Below, in pieces: positions 23,098 to 33,267 of a DNA stretch of 64,000 bases. The stretch is taken from positions 124,001 through 188,000 of the forward strand of contig JAFFSR010000344.1 in NCBI GenBank assembly GCA_017163975.1, written 5' to 3'. This DNA is from Anastatus disparis (Eukaryota; Arthropoda; Insecta; Hymenoptera; Eupelmidae). Under the pieces are notes generated by a model. That model did not search any database. It saw only the letters and a list, made by a program, of their open reading frames with translations, and was not told the DNA's origin. The stretch's first letter is position 1, and every line of letters begins with the position of its first letter. Made by a program: the position numbers and the translations under genes.

Positions 23098-24599
23098 AAA
23101 ATATCTTAGTTAGAACAAGAGTTACAGCAGTGGCCTTGCTAGCGTAAGACTTACGCTAGCACGGCCCGTGTTTCTCGGGAACGGCTGGAGCAAGAAAATT
23201 GTTTCAAGGGGAAATCATCAGCAACAAATTAGCAACAAATTATTACTCTTTAGTTTTAATCATACCCTGAAAAATAACTGATTTCTTGAAATTCAACTGG
23301 GCCTGATGTCGGTATTAGGGTCAAATACTATTGTTTTCGAATTTTGGAAAATATCATCTTTTAGCAACAAATTATTACTCATTAGTCTAAGTCATATCCT
23401 GAAAAATAACTGATTTCTTGAAATTCAACTGGGCCTGATGTCGGTATTAGGGTCAAATTCTATTGTTTTCGAATTTTGGAAAACATCATCTTTTAGCAAC
23501 AAATTAGCAACAAATTATGCCGTTCGAATAGTTAAAATATCTTAATTAGAATAAGAGTTACAGCAGTGGCCTTGCTAGCGTAAGACTTACGCTAGCACGG
23601 CCCGTGTTGCTTGCGAACGGCTAGAGCAACAAAATTGATTTTTGCGTAACAAATTAGCAACAAATTAGCAACAAAATATGGTAATGGTTAGGTAGTGGCG
23701 TTGTCTAGTGGCTGTGCCAGCGTAATAGACGTAATATTGATAATTTATCAAGGTACCCGGAATTAAAAAAAAAACATCAAAATCGGTCTATTATTTACGA
23801 AGATACGGTTAATTTTTATGAATTTTATTGGAACGGGGTCCTTTGGTAACTTTCCTCACGCGCAAAGATAAGCATTCCCACCACGACTCCGACTTTGACG
23901 TTATTATTTGTATATTATTATTATTTTAGTTTCAATAATAGAGTCGCATTTTTAAAAATCTGAACATAGATTTTTAAAATATACGTTTTTAACTAAAATG
24001 TGACGATTGATTTGTTTCTTAATTGTTATAAACAAAGTGACGATTAATTTGTTTCTTAATTGTTATAAACAACATCTTGGCTCCTATTAGCCTAAAAGAG
24101 TTTTTTTTTTCAAATTTTTGTTTCGAACACAGCTACCGTTTTTTTTGGTTACATTCTATATAGGGTATGTTTTTCTATCCCTCTTAACAACTTTATATAG
24201 GTTTCATTAAGCCCCTAATTAATGTCTAAAATAGCCTTTTTTTGCTTTATTGATTGGACTAATAACACTCCTTTAATAGTTTAGATAAAGAATTTCCAAT
24301 TTATTTCAGAGATTCTTTTCTAATTTATTCTTTAAACGTGGACAATTAAATCATGCTCTAAATATTTTTAATTCTGTATTTTAACATCTTTTAAATTATG
24401 TAAAATAAAATTAAAACAAAATATTTATAATTTATTTAATATTATATTTTTGGAAAAGTTGCGCAATTAGTTGCGCAAAAAGTTGTGTCACTTTTGGCTC
24501 GATAAAGCGACAAGAAAAGTGATATAAAAAGTGACGCGAAAAGTGACACAAAAAGTAACGCAAAATATTGCATCATAAGTTCCGCGATCATTTTCAGGA
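23098..24599 (-). repeat. Right arm of the giant foldback, with two array units
   Basis: Reverse complement of the left arm. Two GCGTAAGACTTACGC palindromes (about 23141 and 23577, 436 bp apart) with array text, then a Tc-like stretch through CCAGCGTAATAGACG. Then come unique arm sequence including GGAACGGGGTCCTTTGG (about 23831) and the subterminal AAAAGTGAC repeats (24488-24560). Confidence 0.85.
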
Positions 24600-24607
24600 G
24601 GGGATGG

Positions 24608-24902
24608 TTTAATTTGATTTGATACTAATAACATAAAGGTTTTCAAATTGGGGAAAAAATATGAACCGAATAAGACTCGCCCAATTAAAGTGCAACTTGA
24701 TTGTAGAGAACATGTCATGTGGATTCTTCATCATAAAGGCACTATTTTTTCTGAAGATGTATCTGCTCGTGCTGACTTTACTGTTGCACAGCAAGCTGTA
24801 ATGAAAGCATTATATGTTGAACTTAATGTGAGATTGGAACGCGGTGAAAAGGACATCTTCATTAAGTACCTGAGTTCCAAAAATTGTAAAAAAGAAATCT
24901 AA
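24608..24902 (+). pseudogene. LINE 2 ORF1, C-terminal part
   Basis: It resumes after the foldback with DTNNIKVFKLGKKYEPNKTR then PIKVQLDCREHVMWILHHKG. This is the basic C-terminal nucleic-acid-binding domain typical of CR1/Jockey ORF1 proteins, with ARADFTVAQQAVMKALYVEL and the usual LxxRLERGEKDIFIKYL ending. An in-frame stop lies near 24613, so the junction is not seamless. ORF2 starts 40 bp downstream. Confidence 0.65.
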
Positions 24903-24942
24903 TGCTGTAAATCCATCAGATGAAGATTAACAACTACACCAG

Positions 24943-26004
24943 TTGGTAACCACTTCTTTATATTATCAAAACGTTCATAGTATTGTTGGAAGACTGGGTG
25001 ATTTTCGCACTGCATTTTGGATGAGCAAGAGACATGGCGTGTTAGTTCTTACTGAAACATGGTTACACGAGGATGTAAAAAATTCTGAAGTAGGATTCGA
25101 TGGTTATTCGGTGTTGCGGTGTGACAGATCTTTATTCACGAGTGACAGGAGTTCTGGTGGTGGCGTACTTATTGCTATCAAAGACGGTATAGGATTTAAA
25201 TTATTGCCCCTTCGTGCTAATTCTTATGAGATGTTAATAGTTAAGATTTTTAATAATGATAGATTTTTTATTTTAATTGTTGTTTACTTGCCACCTGATC
25301 GTGTCGTTCGTGATCGGGATTATCTACCCGGTTTCATAAACTGTGTTAATAGTGTATTGTTTAATTTCGCTAATTATAATGTATTACCTAAAGTTTTAAT
25401 GATTGGTGATTTCAATTTACCAGGTCATAAATGGATTATGAGAGGTAATGAGGCATGCACGGTTGGCTCTCACCCAAATGTCAATGTTCGGCAGTCGTAC
25501 AATGCTTAAAGAATTTTGCTAATTTATATAATTTGGTACAGTCAATTTCTTATTGTAATATTTCGGGTGATTATCTTGATTTGTGTTTTTTTTAATTTTT
25601 ATGACTTAAAATTTGAGATATGTATTGATTCGTCAATGCCAACGGACTCATTTCATTTGCCGCTTGATTGCGATGTACCATTCACATATCAATTAATTTT
25701 GCTAGATAATTTTGTGTGTTACGATTTTAATAGAGTCGACTACGATGCATTTGATGATATATTCAATTATCGTACATTGCCGTGCATTGATGATGTGGGA
25801 GTTGATTTGAATAAAGCGTTGAATAGCTTTAAATCAGTTTTAGATGAATGTATTGCGCAAAGCGTATGCTCTTTTCGTAGTGGTAAAAAGCATAAATTTC
25901 CAAAATGGGTCTCGCCTGATCTCATTAGTGCAATTATAGTTAAGAAAAAATATCATAAATTGTTTAAAGTAACTAATTCCACTAAGTACTATAATTTTTT
26001 TTAA
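24943..26004 (+). pseudogene. LINE 2 ORF2 N-terminal endonuclease and linker
   Basis: 24943-25509 gives an APE-type endonuclease: YYQNVHSIVGRLGDFR, VLVLTETWLHEDV, GGGVLIAIKDG and MIGDFNLPGHKW (catalytic Asp/Asn pair). The frame is lost near 25505 and picked up at 25516-26004. There the D-x-L-PLD block ends the nuclease and a linker (RSGKKHKFPKWVSPDLISAI, the usual pre-RT text) follows. A further shift at about 26010 leads to the RT frame. The domain would nick the target for target-primed reverse transcription. Confidence 0.75.
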
Positions 26005-26042
26005 AATGAAAAGAGGGGAATGTAAACGATTGATGTATAGAG

Positions 26043-27827
26043 ATGAAAGCAGATACATTTCTGGCATTGAAGGTTCTATTCATAAGAATCCAAAAAACTT
26101 TTTTGGTTATGTCAATTCAATTGATAAATCTCACTCGTACCCTGACCATTATGTTTCTCGGTGATAAGGTTGCAGAGGGTGGTCAAGAAATTGTCGACCT
26201 TTTTGCATATAAATTCCAGAGTATTTATGAAAGTGCAAAGTTAAATCTAACCAATGTTATTGATCCGGTGTCAGATGAGTATCTGTTTAATGAGTTTACC
26301 GTTGATGAAATTCGCAGTTGTATAGAGAGGTTAGACGTCATTTCATCATGTGGTCCAGACAATTTGTATCCTAAAATCTTAAAACATATTGCACCGCGTA
26401 TTTTGTCCTGGATTACTAAGTTTTTCAATCTAAGCGTTAAAACTGTCCAGTTTCCGGAACTGTGGAAAGTTTCATATGTAACTCCTTCATTAAAGAAAGA
26501 CGATACATCTGATATTAATAACTATAGACCTATAAATAAATACAGTTGTCTGGCTAAGGTTTTTGATGAGTTGATGTCTGACCGTCTTAGCAAATATCTT
26601 GGTAAATTTATTGTTGACGAGCAACACGGGTTTACTAAAGGTAGATCCATGGCCACAAATCTTAGCGTGTACTTAAATGATTTAATTGATTGTTTTCGTC
26701 GTGGTAATACTGTTGATGCTTTTTACGCTGATCTCTCGAGAGCATTTGACACGGTTAATATTGAATTATTAATAAGGAAATTAGAACTTTATGGTATCCG
26801 CAGTTACGTACTAAAATGGCTTACCTCATTTCTGTCAGACAGGAAGCAATTAGTTAAAATTAAATCATTCGTCTTTATAGGTATTAATGTACTTTCAGGT
26901 CAAGGTACTCACCTAGGACCTTTGTTATTTCTTATTTTTATTAATGACGTTAAGAATTGTGTCAGGTTCTCGAGATTTCTGTTATTTGCAGACGATATAA
27001 AAATGTATAAAGAAATTCTTTCAGAGGATGATAATTTTGGTTTACAAGAGGATATCACTACTTTTAATGAGTGGTGTGTTGTGAATGTCTTGCATTGTAA
27101 CCTGGATAAATGTAATGTAATTTCGTTTACTAGATCCTCCCATACTAATTTTGTTTATCATATTGGTGCTCATATTCTATCAAAGGTGGATTTAGTGCGG
27201 GATTTAGGGATTATTTTTGATAAGGCTTTAACATTTGACCAACATATTAACCTTTTGGTTAAAAAAACTGAAAAGCTTATCGGCTTTATTAGGAGATTCT
27301 CGGCAAGGTTCACTCAGCCTGAGACATTCAGGACACTTTATTATGCGTATATCTGCTCAACTATTAGTTACGCCTCAGTTATTTGGCGTCCATGTCTGAG
27401 ATATCAGATTGAGGCGATCGAGGGGGTGTGTAGGAAGTTTTTGCGTTATGCAGCCTTTAAATTAAATCGGAGCATGCGATATGATGATCACGATTATAGT
27501 TCCATACGCAAACTTTTATCGGTTCCAACAGTTGGTTTGTGTTTTGATCGTATTGATTTGATTCTTTCTGTGAAAATCACTAGAGGTATTATAAATTGCC
27601 AAGCTTTAAGGGATAGTTTCTCAGTCATCGTTCCTGCTACACCACTAAGATTCATTTCTAATTATTATTTCGTACCAATTTTGAGTTGCAATTATTTCCT
27701 GCATTCGCCCTCGATACGTATGGCTCTAATTTATAATAGATATAAGGATATTGTTGATGTAAATGTTGACACCGTTTCAATGTTACGATTTTGCGCATTA
27801 TCAAGAAACAATTTAAACTACGATTAA
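26043..27827 (+). CDS. LINE 2 ORF2 reverse transcriptase
   Basis: A 594-residue open frame. RT motifs in order: CGPDNLYPKILK, LWKVSYVTPSLKKDD, NNYRPINKYSCLAKVFDELM, GFTKGRSMATNL, DAFYADLSRAFDTVN (first catalytic Asp), VLSGQGTHLGPLLFLIFIND (degenerate QGS/LGPLLF box) and FLLFADDIKMY (catalytic Asp pair). The C-terminal region has the TLYYAYICSTISYASVIW and CRKFLRY thumb blocks. It stops at LSRNNLNYD with no RNase H, as in CR1/Jockey-like LINEs. The frame itself is open, but the upstream shifts and the interrupted ORF1 make the element non-functional. A-rich 3' UTR and tail follow. Confidence 0.85.
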   Translation: MKADTFLALKVLFIRIQKTFLVMSIQLINLTRTLTIMFLGDKVAEGGQEIVDLFAYKFQSIYESAKLNLTNVIDPVSDEYLFNEFTVDEIRSCIERLDVISSCGPDNLYPKILKHIAPRILSWITKFFNLSVKTVQFPELWKVSYVTPSLKKDDTSDINNYRPINKYSCLAKVFDELMSDRLSKYLGKFIVDEQHGFTKGRSMATNLSVYLNDLIDCFRRGNTVDAFYADLSRAFDTVNIELLIRKLELYGIRSYVLKWLTSFLSDRKQLVKIKSFVFIGINVLSGQGTHLGPLLFLIFINDVKNCVRFSRFLLFADDIKMYKEILSEDDNFGLQEDITTFNEWCVVNVLHCNLDKCNVISFTRSSHTNFVYHIGAHILSKVDLVRDLGIIFDKALTFDQHINLLVKKTEKLIGFIRRFSARFTQPETFRTLYYAYICSTISYASVIWRPCLRYQIEAIEGVCRKFLRYAAFKLNRSMRYDDHDYSSIRKLLSVPTVGLCFDRIDLILSVKITRGIINCQALRDSFSVIVPATPLRFISNYYFVPILSCNYFLHSPSIRMALIYNRYKDIVDVNVDTVSMLRFCALSRNNLNYD

Positions 27828-27992
27828 AAGAGGTTACTATATTTTTTATTGGTGCACTTATACCGGAGCGATTTCATTCGATGTTTCGAACTTACCATTT
27901 TGTAAATTAACATTTTTGTATTTTATCTAATATATTATGGGTTCATCCCGTTGAAAATTAGAAAATAAAATGAAAATAAAATAAAAATAAAA

Positions 27993-28424
27993 GAATATTT
28001 AGATTTAAGATTAGAATTATTTCCAAACGACTCTTTGAAACCAAAACACCATTATTTATTATATTATGTAAATTTATTTATAAAGATAGGACCAATAATT
28101 AACATTTGGTGTATGCATTTATATTGAAATGATTTGAGGAAAATGGAATCGTATTTAAACTGGGTCTCTTTTTATGTTGGAAAAATATTGATGTTCTACC
28201 TGTCTCCGTAGAAATAATTTATATATTTAAATATGATGAAAATGAAAATATTTATTTAATATGTAAAAAGTGGCATTCTTTAGGTTTCAATGAGCACGTT
28301 TATGCACATTGAGTAGAAACGAAAAATGAATATGTTACATGCTGCTTTAAAGAATTTCACATCGAGAAAATAATGCATAAGATTGGATATGTTGATGGAA
28401 AAAATTACGTTATGTTTTGTATGT
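27993..28424 (+). pseudogene. Transposase-like pseudogene, piece 4 (C-terminus)
   Basis: It resumes exactly at the LINE 2 tail with KEYLDLRLELFPNDSLKPKH, HYLLYYVNLFIKIGPIINIW and CMHLY. After frameshifts it continues VFKLGLFLCWKNIDVLPV, IYLICKKWHSLGFNEHVYAH and ends KIGYVDGKNYVMFCM with a stop at 28424. The LKPKHHYLLHY-like and GKNYV blocks are the conserved C-terminal part of the family in piece 2. At least three disablements are visible. Confidence 0.55.
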
Positions 28425-28778
28425 AAATATATATTATTAATAATTGTTATAATAAATTTTCTAAAAATGATTAATTTTTTTTTTTACTTGAATCATATGA
28501 ATAAGAACATGTAAGCTAATGCTTACGTAGTTAGAGAGATATATATTTAATAATTTCAAACAAAATTTAAATTAACAAATTTCAAATGGAATTTTCAGAT
28601 TCATAAAATATATTCTTAAATTCACTCGTTTTCCTCTTTGTGAATGTTAGAAAGAAGTCGATATCACTGAAGTAGATTTTCTTGAATCGATTGGAATTTC
28701 ATGATGGCTTAAAACAAAATGAAAATCTTCTACCACCAAGTAGATACTCATTGGTTCTAGATTCTATTTTTTTCAGTG
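28425..28778. other. 3' non-coding end of the CACTG transposon
   Basis: AT-rich untranslated sequence ending in the right terminal inverted repeat (about 28757-28778). No ORF. Confidence 0.5.
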
Positions 28779-29130
28779 TAAAAAGGACAACATTTATAAT
28801 TTTTTCAATTCTTTTTTCTTCCCTTAAATTGTTTGCTATGATTTTCATTTCTTCCTACATTCTTTTTTTTTTAATCTTTGCTTTTTTTATTTTCTTTCTC
28901 GTGTTTAGCAAGATCTTTTTCATCATGCGAAGCTTTGACTGAAACCTAAGCTGATTGCGAAATCAGCTATGCGAAATTTTGCATTCATTTACTAGATGAC
29001 TCGCACGTGCGTCCATTTTTGCAAGTGATTGAATGTATTCATTCATTAAAAAGCGCTTGACTTATTAACATCAATAAATAAATAAAATTAAAATTGATAT
29101 AATGTCAATTACAACGTAATTTTAAAGTTT
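28779..29130. other. T-rich DNA, nothing recognised
   Basis: Pyrimidine-rich sequence with one open stretch lacking any domain. A small hairpin GCTGATTGCGAAATCAGC lies at about 28951-28968. Confidence 0.4.
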
Positions 29131-31105
29131 GTCATGCATTTATTGCATCTTAATAAAAAATCTATTCGAGATAATAAGAGAGAAAGACAAGCCGAGATGC
29201 ACTCATGAAACCGATCATTTATTAAACAAATTAATCATTCTATTATTGTTGTTTGTTTTGAGAAACACGCGAGTTATTGAGAGCAGACCACTTACCGGTA
29301 GAGAGAGACAGAGCTAAAGGGCAACCCAACCTCAAATTGAAACACGTGGTGAAGGAAAAACCACACTCACTATCGGTTTTTCATGGTATACTAGGAGTTA
29401 AGCTACGGTGAAGGCTGCAACTCTACAACACCAATGCACACAACATATAAAGAGAAGAAACACACATTCTGTGGAAACATAACCTGTAACAGTGCTCTTG
29501 TGCGTCGCCATCGTATGTTCTTGATGACGACGTGCACGCCGCGGCACTGTCAGGTACACTCACACACGCACCCGGTGTATAGGTACATACAACACAATAC
29601 ACTCGCGGTACGCGATGACGAGTGAAATCGGGAAACGACGCGAAACATTAGAAACACGTGCTTGAGAGTAAAGAGGAAGCGTCAATAAGGATGAAAGTGA
29701 TCGAGTCGCGACGGAAATCCCAGATCGATGACAGAATCGATAGGAGGCAACGGTAGAAAGAAAGAGAAAGGAAATCGAGTCACGAGTAGGGAGAGTGAAG
29801 TATCAGAGAAAAAGGGGAGCCAGCTATAGTTTATGCATCAGGCTCATATATGAGTTATTATATATGGAACTATGTATAAATCGAGAGCCGCAGGAATATT
29901 CTACATGGGACGATGTAGAAATAGAGAGCAGCATGAGTATTATAAATAGAAATACGTAGAGTCAAGAGCGAGAGTGATGAAAGATAGAAGAAACGAGCGC
30001 TGAAGAGAGATAGTGATGAAGTTTTCATGAAGAATAATCAAAACCAAGTACATGGAGCATTCTAAATGTGAATTTAAATAAAGCGAGCAAGAAATAGAGG
30101 GCGCTAATATCAAAGAAGCCGCCAAAAGGAAAGGTGTTGATTGGTTATAAGTCAACATCCTTTTTAATTGATGAATAATAATTACTGAAAGGATTAATAA
30201 CCAATCAACCATTATTCTATTTGTGACGTAATTGATTAAATAAGGGATGAAGAGGAAGAAGCTCGAGAAAAGACGCTCCGTCGACACACCTCTATTAGAT
30301 AGCTTCACTTGGCTGATTTTTCTGTTGTTGGATATATTCGTTGAGTTCTTTTTGAGTTTATACTCCATTTTATTAGGATTTATTTCAATTGAGAAGAGAT
30401 ACTTACGCTGCCATTTTGCCTAAGAAATAAGAGAGAGATTCTTCTATTATTGTTGAGAGAGCTGAGAAGTTTTAAAAAAGCGAAGGAGATTTCTTGTTGG
30501 AGATTTTTGTATTTGGAGAGTAACTCTATTATTATTAAGGTGAGTCCTCCATCTTACGTCTTTATCAGGTGAAAATTTAGAGTCAGTACGCGTTGCCATT
30601 TTGATCGTCATATTTAGCGTCGGTTTTGCCGCCATTATTAATCTTAATATTCACTTCAAGTATTCAATTTGATTTTTATTAATTAAAATTGATAAAAGTT
30701 TATTAAGTCGAGCCAGAGTCTTTTACACATAATTTTATTACACTCCACATAATTTCGAGAAATTGTCGGGTGATGGAATCGTTAAATTTACTTTAATAAA
30801 TTAAGAGTGAAAATTACTTCTTTTTGCATTTTACTTAACAGTGTTACTTAAATGTTATATTAACATTGTGTTGTACTAAATATATAAATTATTTATTGCT
30901 GGTTTTCACCGGTGGTTTCGTCATTATCCCCTGCGAAGACCCGATTAGAATCCACCCAAGAGAGTTGGTTGCTAAGATATTAATAGTTTATATTCAGAGT
31001 AAAGATAGAGAAAATAATATTTAAATTAAAAGTAATTCAGCGATTTTATTATAGAGTTGAGATTATAGTAACTGTGGGAGAGAGGACAAATTCTCACATT
31101 ACAAA
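29131..31105 (+). repeat. Possible 5' LTR region of the gypsy element
   Basis: Purine-rich, GAGA-rich text like the element downstream. It runs up to a primer-binding-like site at 31106 and ends GACAAATTCTCACATTACAA. No second LTR copy was found in the window, so the boundaries and the LTR call rest only on position. A hairpin GTTGATTGGTTAT/ATAACCAATCAAC lies at about 30136-30208. No gene is seen. Confidence 0.3.
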
Positions 31106-31120
31106 TGGCGCCCAAAGTCC
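31106..31120 (+). promoter_or_regulatory. Primer-binding-site-like sequence
   Basis: TGGCGCCCAAAGTCC lies at the start of the gypsy leader. TGGCGCC is the usual first seven bases of a retroelement tRNA primer-binding site, complementary to a tRNA 3' end. The match beyond that was not checked against tRNAs. Confidence 0.45.
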
Positions 31121-31408
31121 AAGGCTTCGTCGGCACCGGTTAAAAACCAGTAAAAATTTTTATAATTTCGAGTGAGTAATTTTCAATAGCTTGAAATGTA
31201 GAGAAAATTTTTAAGTGTTTGTCAAAGTATAAAATAACCGTTAAAGAAAAATTTTGCGTTTTTCAAAATGGCGGCGTAGCGTGGGTTTTTGAGTCAAATT
31301 TAAGAAAAATAGCGAGCGTCAGTAGTTAATCAATAAGTGCCTTAAATTTTGATAAATTTAAATTGTGCTGAGTTTAAGTTTTTAATTATAGAGAGTGTTC
31401 ATCTCCAC

Positions 31409-31918
31409 CTTAGAGCATATATACCTGGAGGGAGCATGCGAAGCCAAAAAGTGTAAAAAATAAAAGAGAGAGTAAGGTAGCTTAGGATGAAGTGCTTTCT
31501 CTTTTGCGTAGATGAGCGTCAAGTACTTCGAGCATATACTACTGGAGGAAGCCTCCGAATGGCAGAAAGCGTTACAAGGCGAAGAGAGAGAAAGCCTCTA
31601 TTTTGGTACGTGCTGTCTCTCTCTAGCCTGATTTGATTGGCTGCTTCTGTTTCCCACTAAGAAAGTGAGAGAGAGATAGCACGTACCAAAATAGAGGCTT
31701 TTTCTCTCTTCGCCTTGTAACGTAGTTAATAGCTGGGAGGCTTCCTCCAGTAGTAAATGCTCAAAGATCAAGTATGAGATAGCCACGCTGGGAGAAAGCA
31801 ACAGCCAATGAGAATCCGCGCGAGAGAGAAAACACTTTATCCTGAGCTACCTTCCTTTCTCTTTTTTTTCTTACACTTTTTGGCTTTGCATGCTTCCTCC
31901 AGGTATATATGCTCTAAG
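31409..31918. mobile_element. Outer MITE, 8-bp duplication, hosting a second MITE
   Basis: The ends CTTAGAGCATATATACCTGG (left) and its inverse (right) are flanked by ATCTCCAC (31401-31408) and ATCTCTAC (31919-31926), an 8-bp duplication with one mismatch. The arms continue through GCATGCGAAGCCAAAAAGTG. The related MITE at 31526-31766 is inserted into it. The 8-bp duplication is as in hAT or P elements. Confidence 0.8.
31526..31766. mobile_element. Inner MITE, 241 bp, 8-bp duplication
   Basis: CTTCGAGCATATACTACTGG begins it and the inverse ends it. Flanks are GTCAAGTA (31518-31525) and ATCAAGTA (31767-31774). The arms share GGAGGAAGCCTCC, GTTACAAGGCGAAGAGAGA, AAGCCTCTATTTTGGTACGT and GAGAGAGA. 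It is the same family as 43668-43853. Confidence 0.85.
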
Positions 31919-31926
31919 ATCTCTAC

Positions 31927-33267
31927 ACACACGCATACATTTATATATTCAAAGTTTTTTTTTAATATTTGTTATTTATTTCCAAAATATTTTATTTGAT
32001 TTATCCCTCTTATAAAGAACCAGACCATGAGAAGAGGTCTTTAAATATTTTATTAAGAAGAGAAAAGAATATATTTTTTTTATTTGAGAGAAATGTTTTC
32101 TAGTCAAGAAAATTATTTATCAAGATAAATTTGTTTCACATTATCAAGAGGAAATTTTTTTAATATTTATCGAGAGTTGAAAAAATAATTTTTTTTTATT
32201 ATTAAAATCTAATTTTATCGAGAGTTGAGAAAAGAGGAGTCGAGAGTTCAGCAAATGATTTTTCTCTTCTTCCAATTAAAATAAATTTTATTGAGAGTGG
32301 AGAAAGAAAGTATTAAGAAAAGAGAAGAGATTATTTTTCGAGATCAGAGGGGTAGGTTAATAAAACAGTCCAAGAAGAGAAAATTTCTTAATTTTTATTT
32401 ATTGTACAGAGATCAACGGAGAAATTTTTATTTATTGAAAAGAGATAAATTGACACATACTCAAAATCATTTTATTTACTTAGGAAGAGCGTAAAAGAAA
32501 AGAAGACTTAAGTCCCATTTTATGAGCAAGATTTTTTATTTTTCCTTCTAGATAAAACTAAAATACAAAAGTAATCGTCAGAGTATAAGTTTGTATAATT
32601 TGACATATTTTAAATATTTATTCTATATTGCAACGATTATTCATAATCGTGCAGAAAGCACATTTCAAATCTCCCGCGAGGCACAGTAGTAGCAGACACA
32701 GCCGCCAGGCGGCGTCAGTCTGGCTGCTCCCGCAAGAGGAACAGCGAGCTCGAGAACATATAAGACCAACGGCTCAGCCAACAAGGCAAGTATTGTGGAC
32801 TGTACTCTCCCTTTCTCTTAGCCGAGTGCGCTCGCTGGCCTAAAGAGAGAGAGAGAGTAGATGACAGTACTGGCTTTCTTATATGGGGCTCCCACTCCTT
32901 ATAAGAGAAGCTTGTTCTCTCACTCGCTCTAATGTATCAAACCATTAGTAGCAAGTCGAATTGCAGCTAATCTTTGCCGAGTGCTCTCGCTGGCTTAGAT
33001 TAAATGCAATCGAGTAAACCGCATATACGCTTCCTCCCGCCGCCTCAGCTGCGTTAAAATTAAGGGTGCCGTCCATCCAAAATTTGATAATACTTTTATG
33101 TACCGCTGTTAATGTAGAGCGCTTCTCGCTTTATTACCGTAAGGGTTCCGTATACCCACTTGTAAATCAATAATTCTTTCTTAGTGTAAAATTAGTATAT
33201 TAAGGGTGTCGTCCACTCTGGCTGGTAAAAGGCATCCAATCCATTATCCATAAGTGACTATACCATC
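31927..33267 (+). other. Gypsy leader, non-coding, with GC-rich segment
   Basis: The A/T-rich part (31927-32625) has repeated TCGAGAGTTGAG-type text. A GC-richer stretch (32650-33060) has CGAGTGCGCTCGCTGGC and CGAGTGCTCTCGCTGGC repeats. Three similar AAGGGTGCCGTCC-type motifs follow at 33063, 33141 and 33203. No gene is supported. Confidence 0.4.

Larger units (their letters stand above)
14778..24599. mobile_element. 9.8-kb giant foldback element with minisatellite arms
   Basis: The termini TCCTGAAAATGATCGCGG are perfect inverted repeats. The arms pair outward-in for at least 0.9 kb (14778-15650 with 23730-24599). Beyond the 1.37-kb insert at 15652-17022 they continue into the repeat arrays (17030-20520 left, 23098-23710 right). 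Subterminal CACTTTT/AAAAGTG motifs repeat five times. No transposase is recognisable. Structure (very long TIRs built of tandem repeats) resembles foldback/Galileo-type elements. No clear target duplication is seen in the split ORF1. Confidence 0.8.
13367..27992 (+). mobile_element. Second LINE (CR1/Jockey-like), split by a 9.8-kb foldback
   Basis: It starts at TCATTC, an initiator-like 5' end, directly after the transposase pseudogene. It has a 5' UTR with repeats, ORF1 (14161-14777 plus 24608-24902), ORF2 (24943-27827: endonuclease and RT, no RNase H), and ends in an A-rich tail of AAAATAAAATG-type repeats (27940-27992). The transposase pseudogene resumes at once with KEYLDLRLELFPND, which fixes the 3' boundary. 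The target duplication is unclear because ATAAAA occurs at both edges of an A-rich sequence. Without the foldback the LINE would be 4.8 kb. Confidence 0.8.
10941..28778 (+). mobile_element. Outermost DNA transposon, CACTG termini, TA-flanked, 17.8 kb with nested inserts
   Basis: The left end CACTGAAAAAATAGAATCTA and the right end (reversed CACTGAAAAAAATAGAATCT) form a 21-22 bp terminal inverted repeat flanked by TA on both sides (10939-10940 and 28779-28780). Between them lie four collinear pieces of one transposase-like pseudogene. Without the LINE (13367-27992) and MITE the element would be about 2.8 kb. CACTR termini suggest a CACTA/EnSpm-related element; the 2-bp TA duplication leaves the superfamily open. 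Confidence 0.7.

Noticed and set aside
32628..32843. 71-codon ORF in a GC-rich patch of the gypsy leader
   Set aside because: No domain; it overlaps simple CTCTCT and CGCTGGC repeats.
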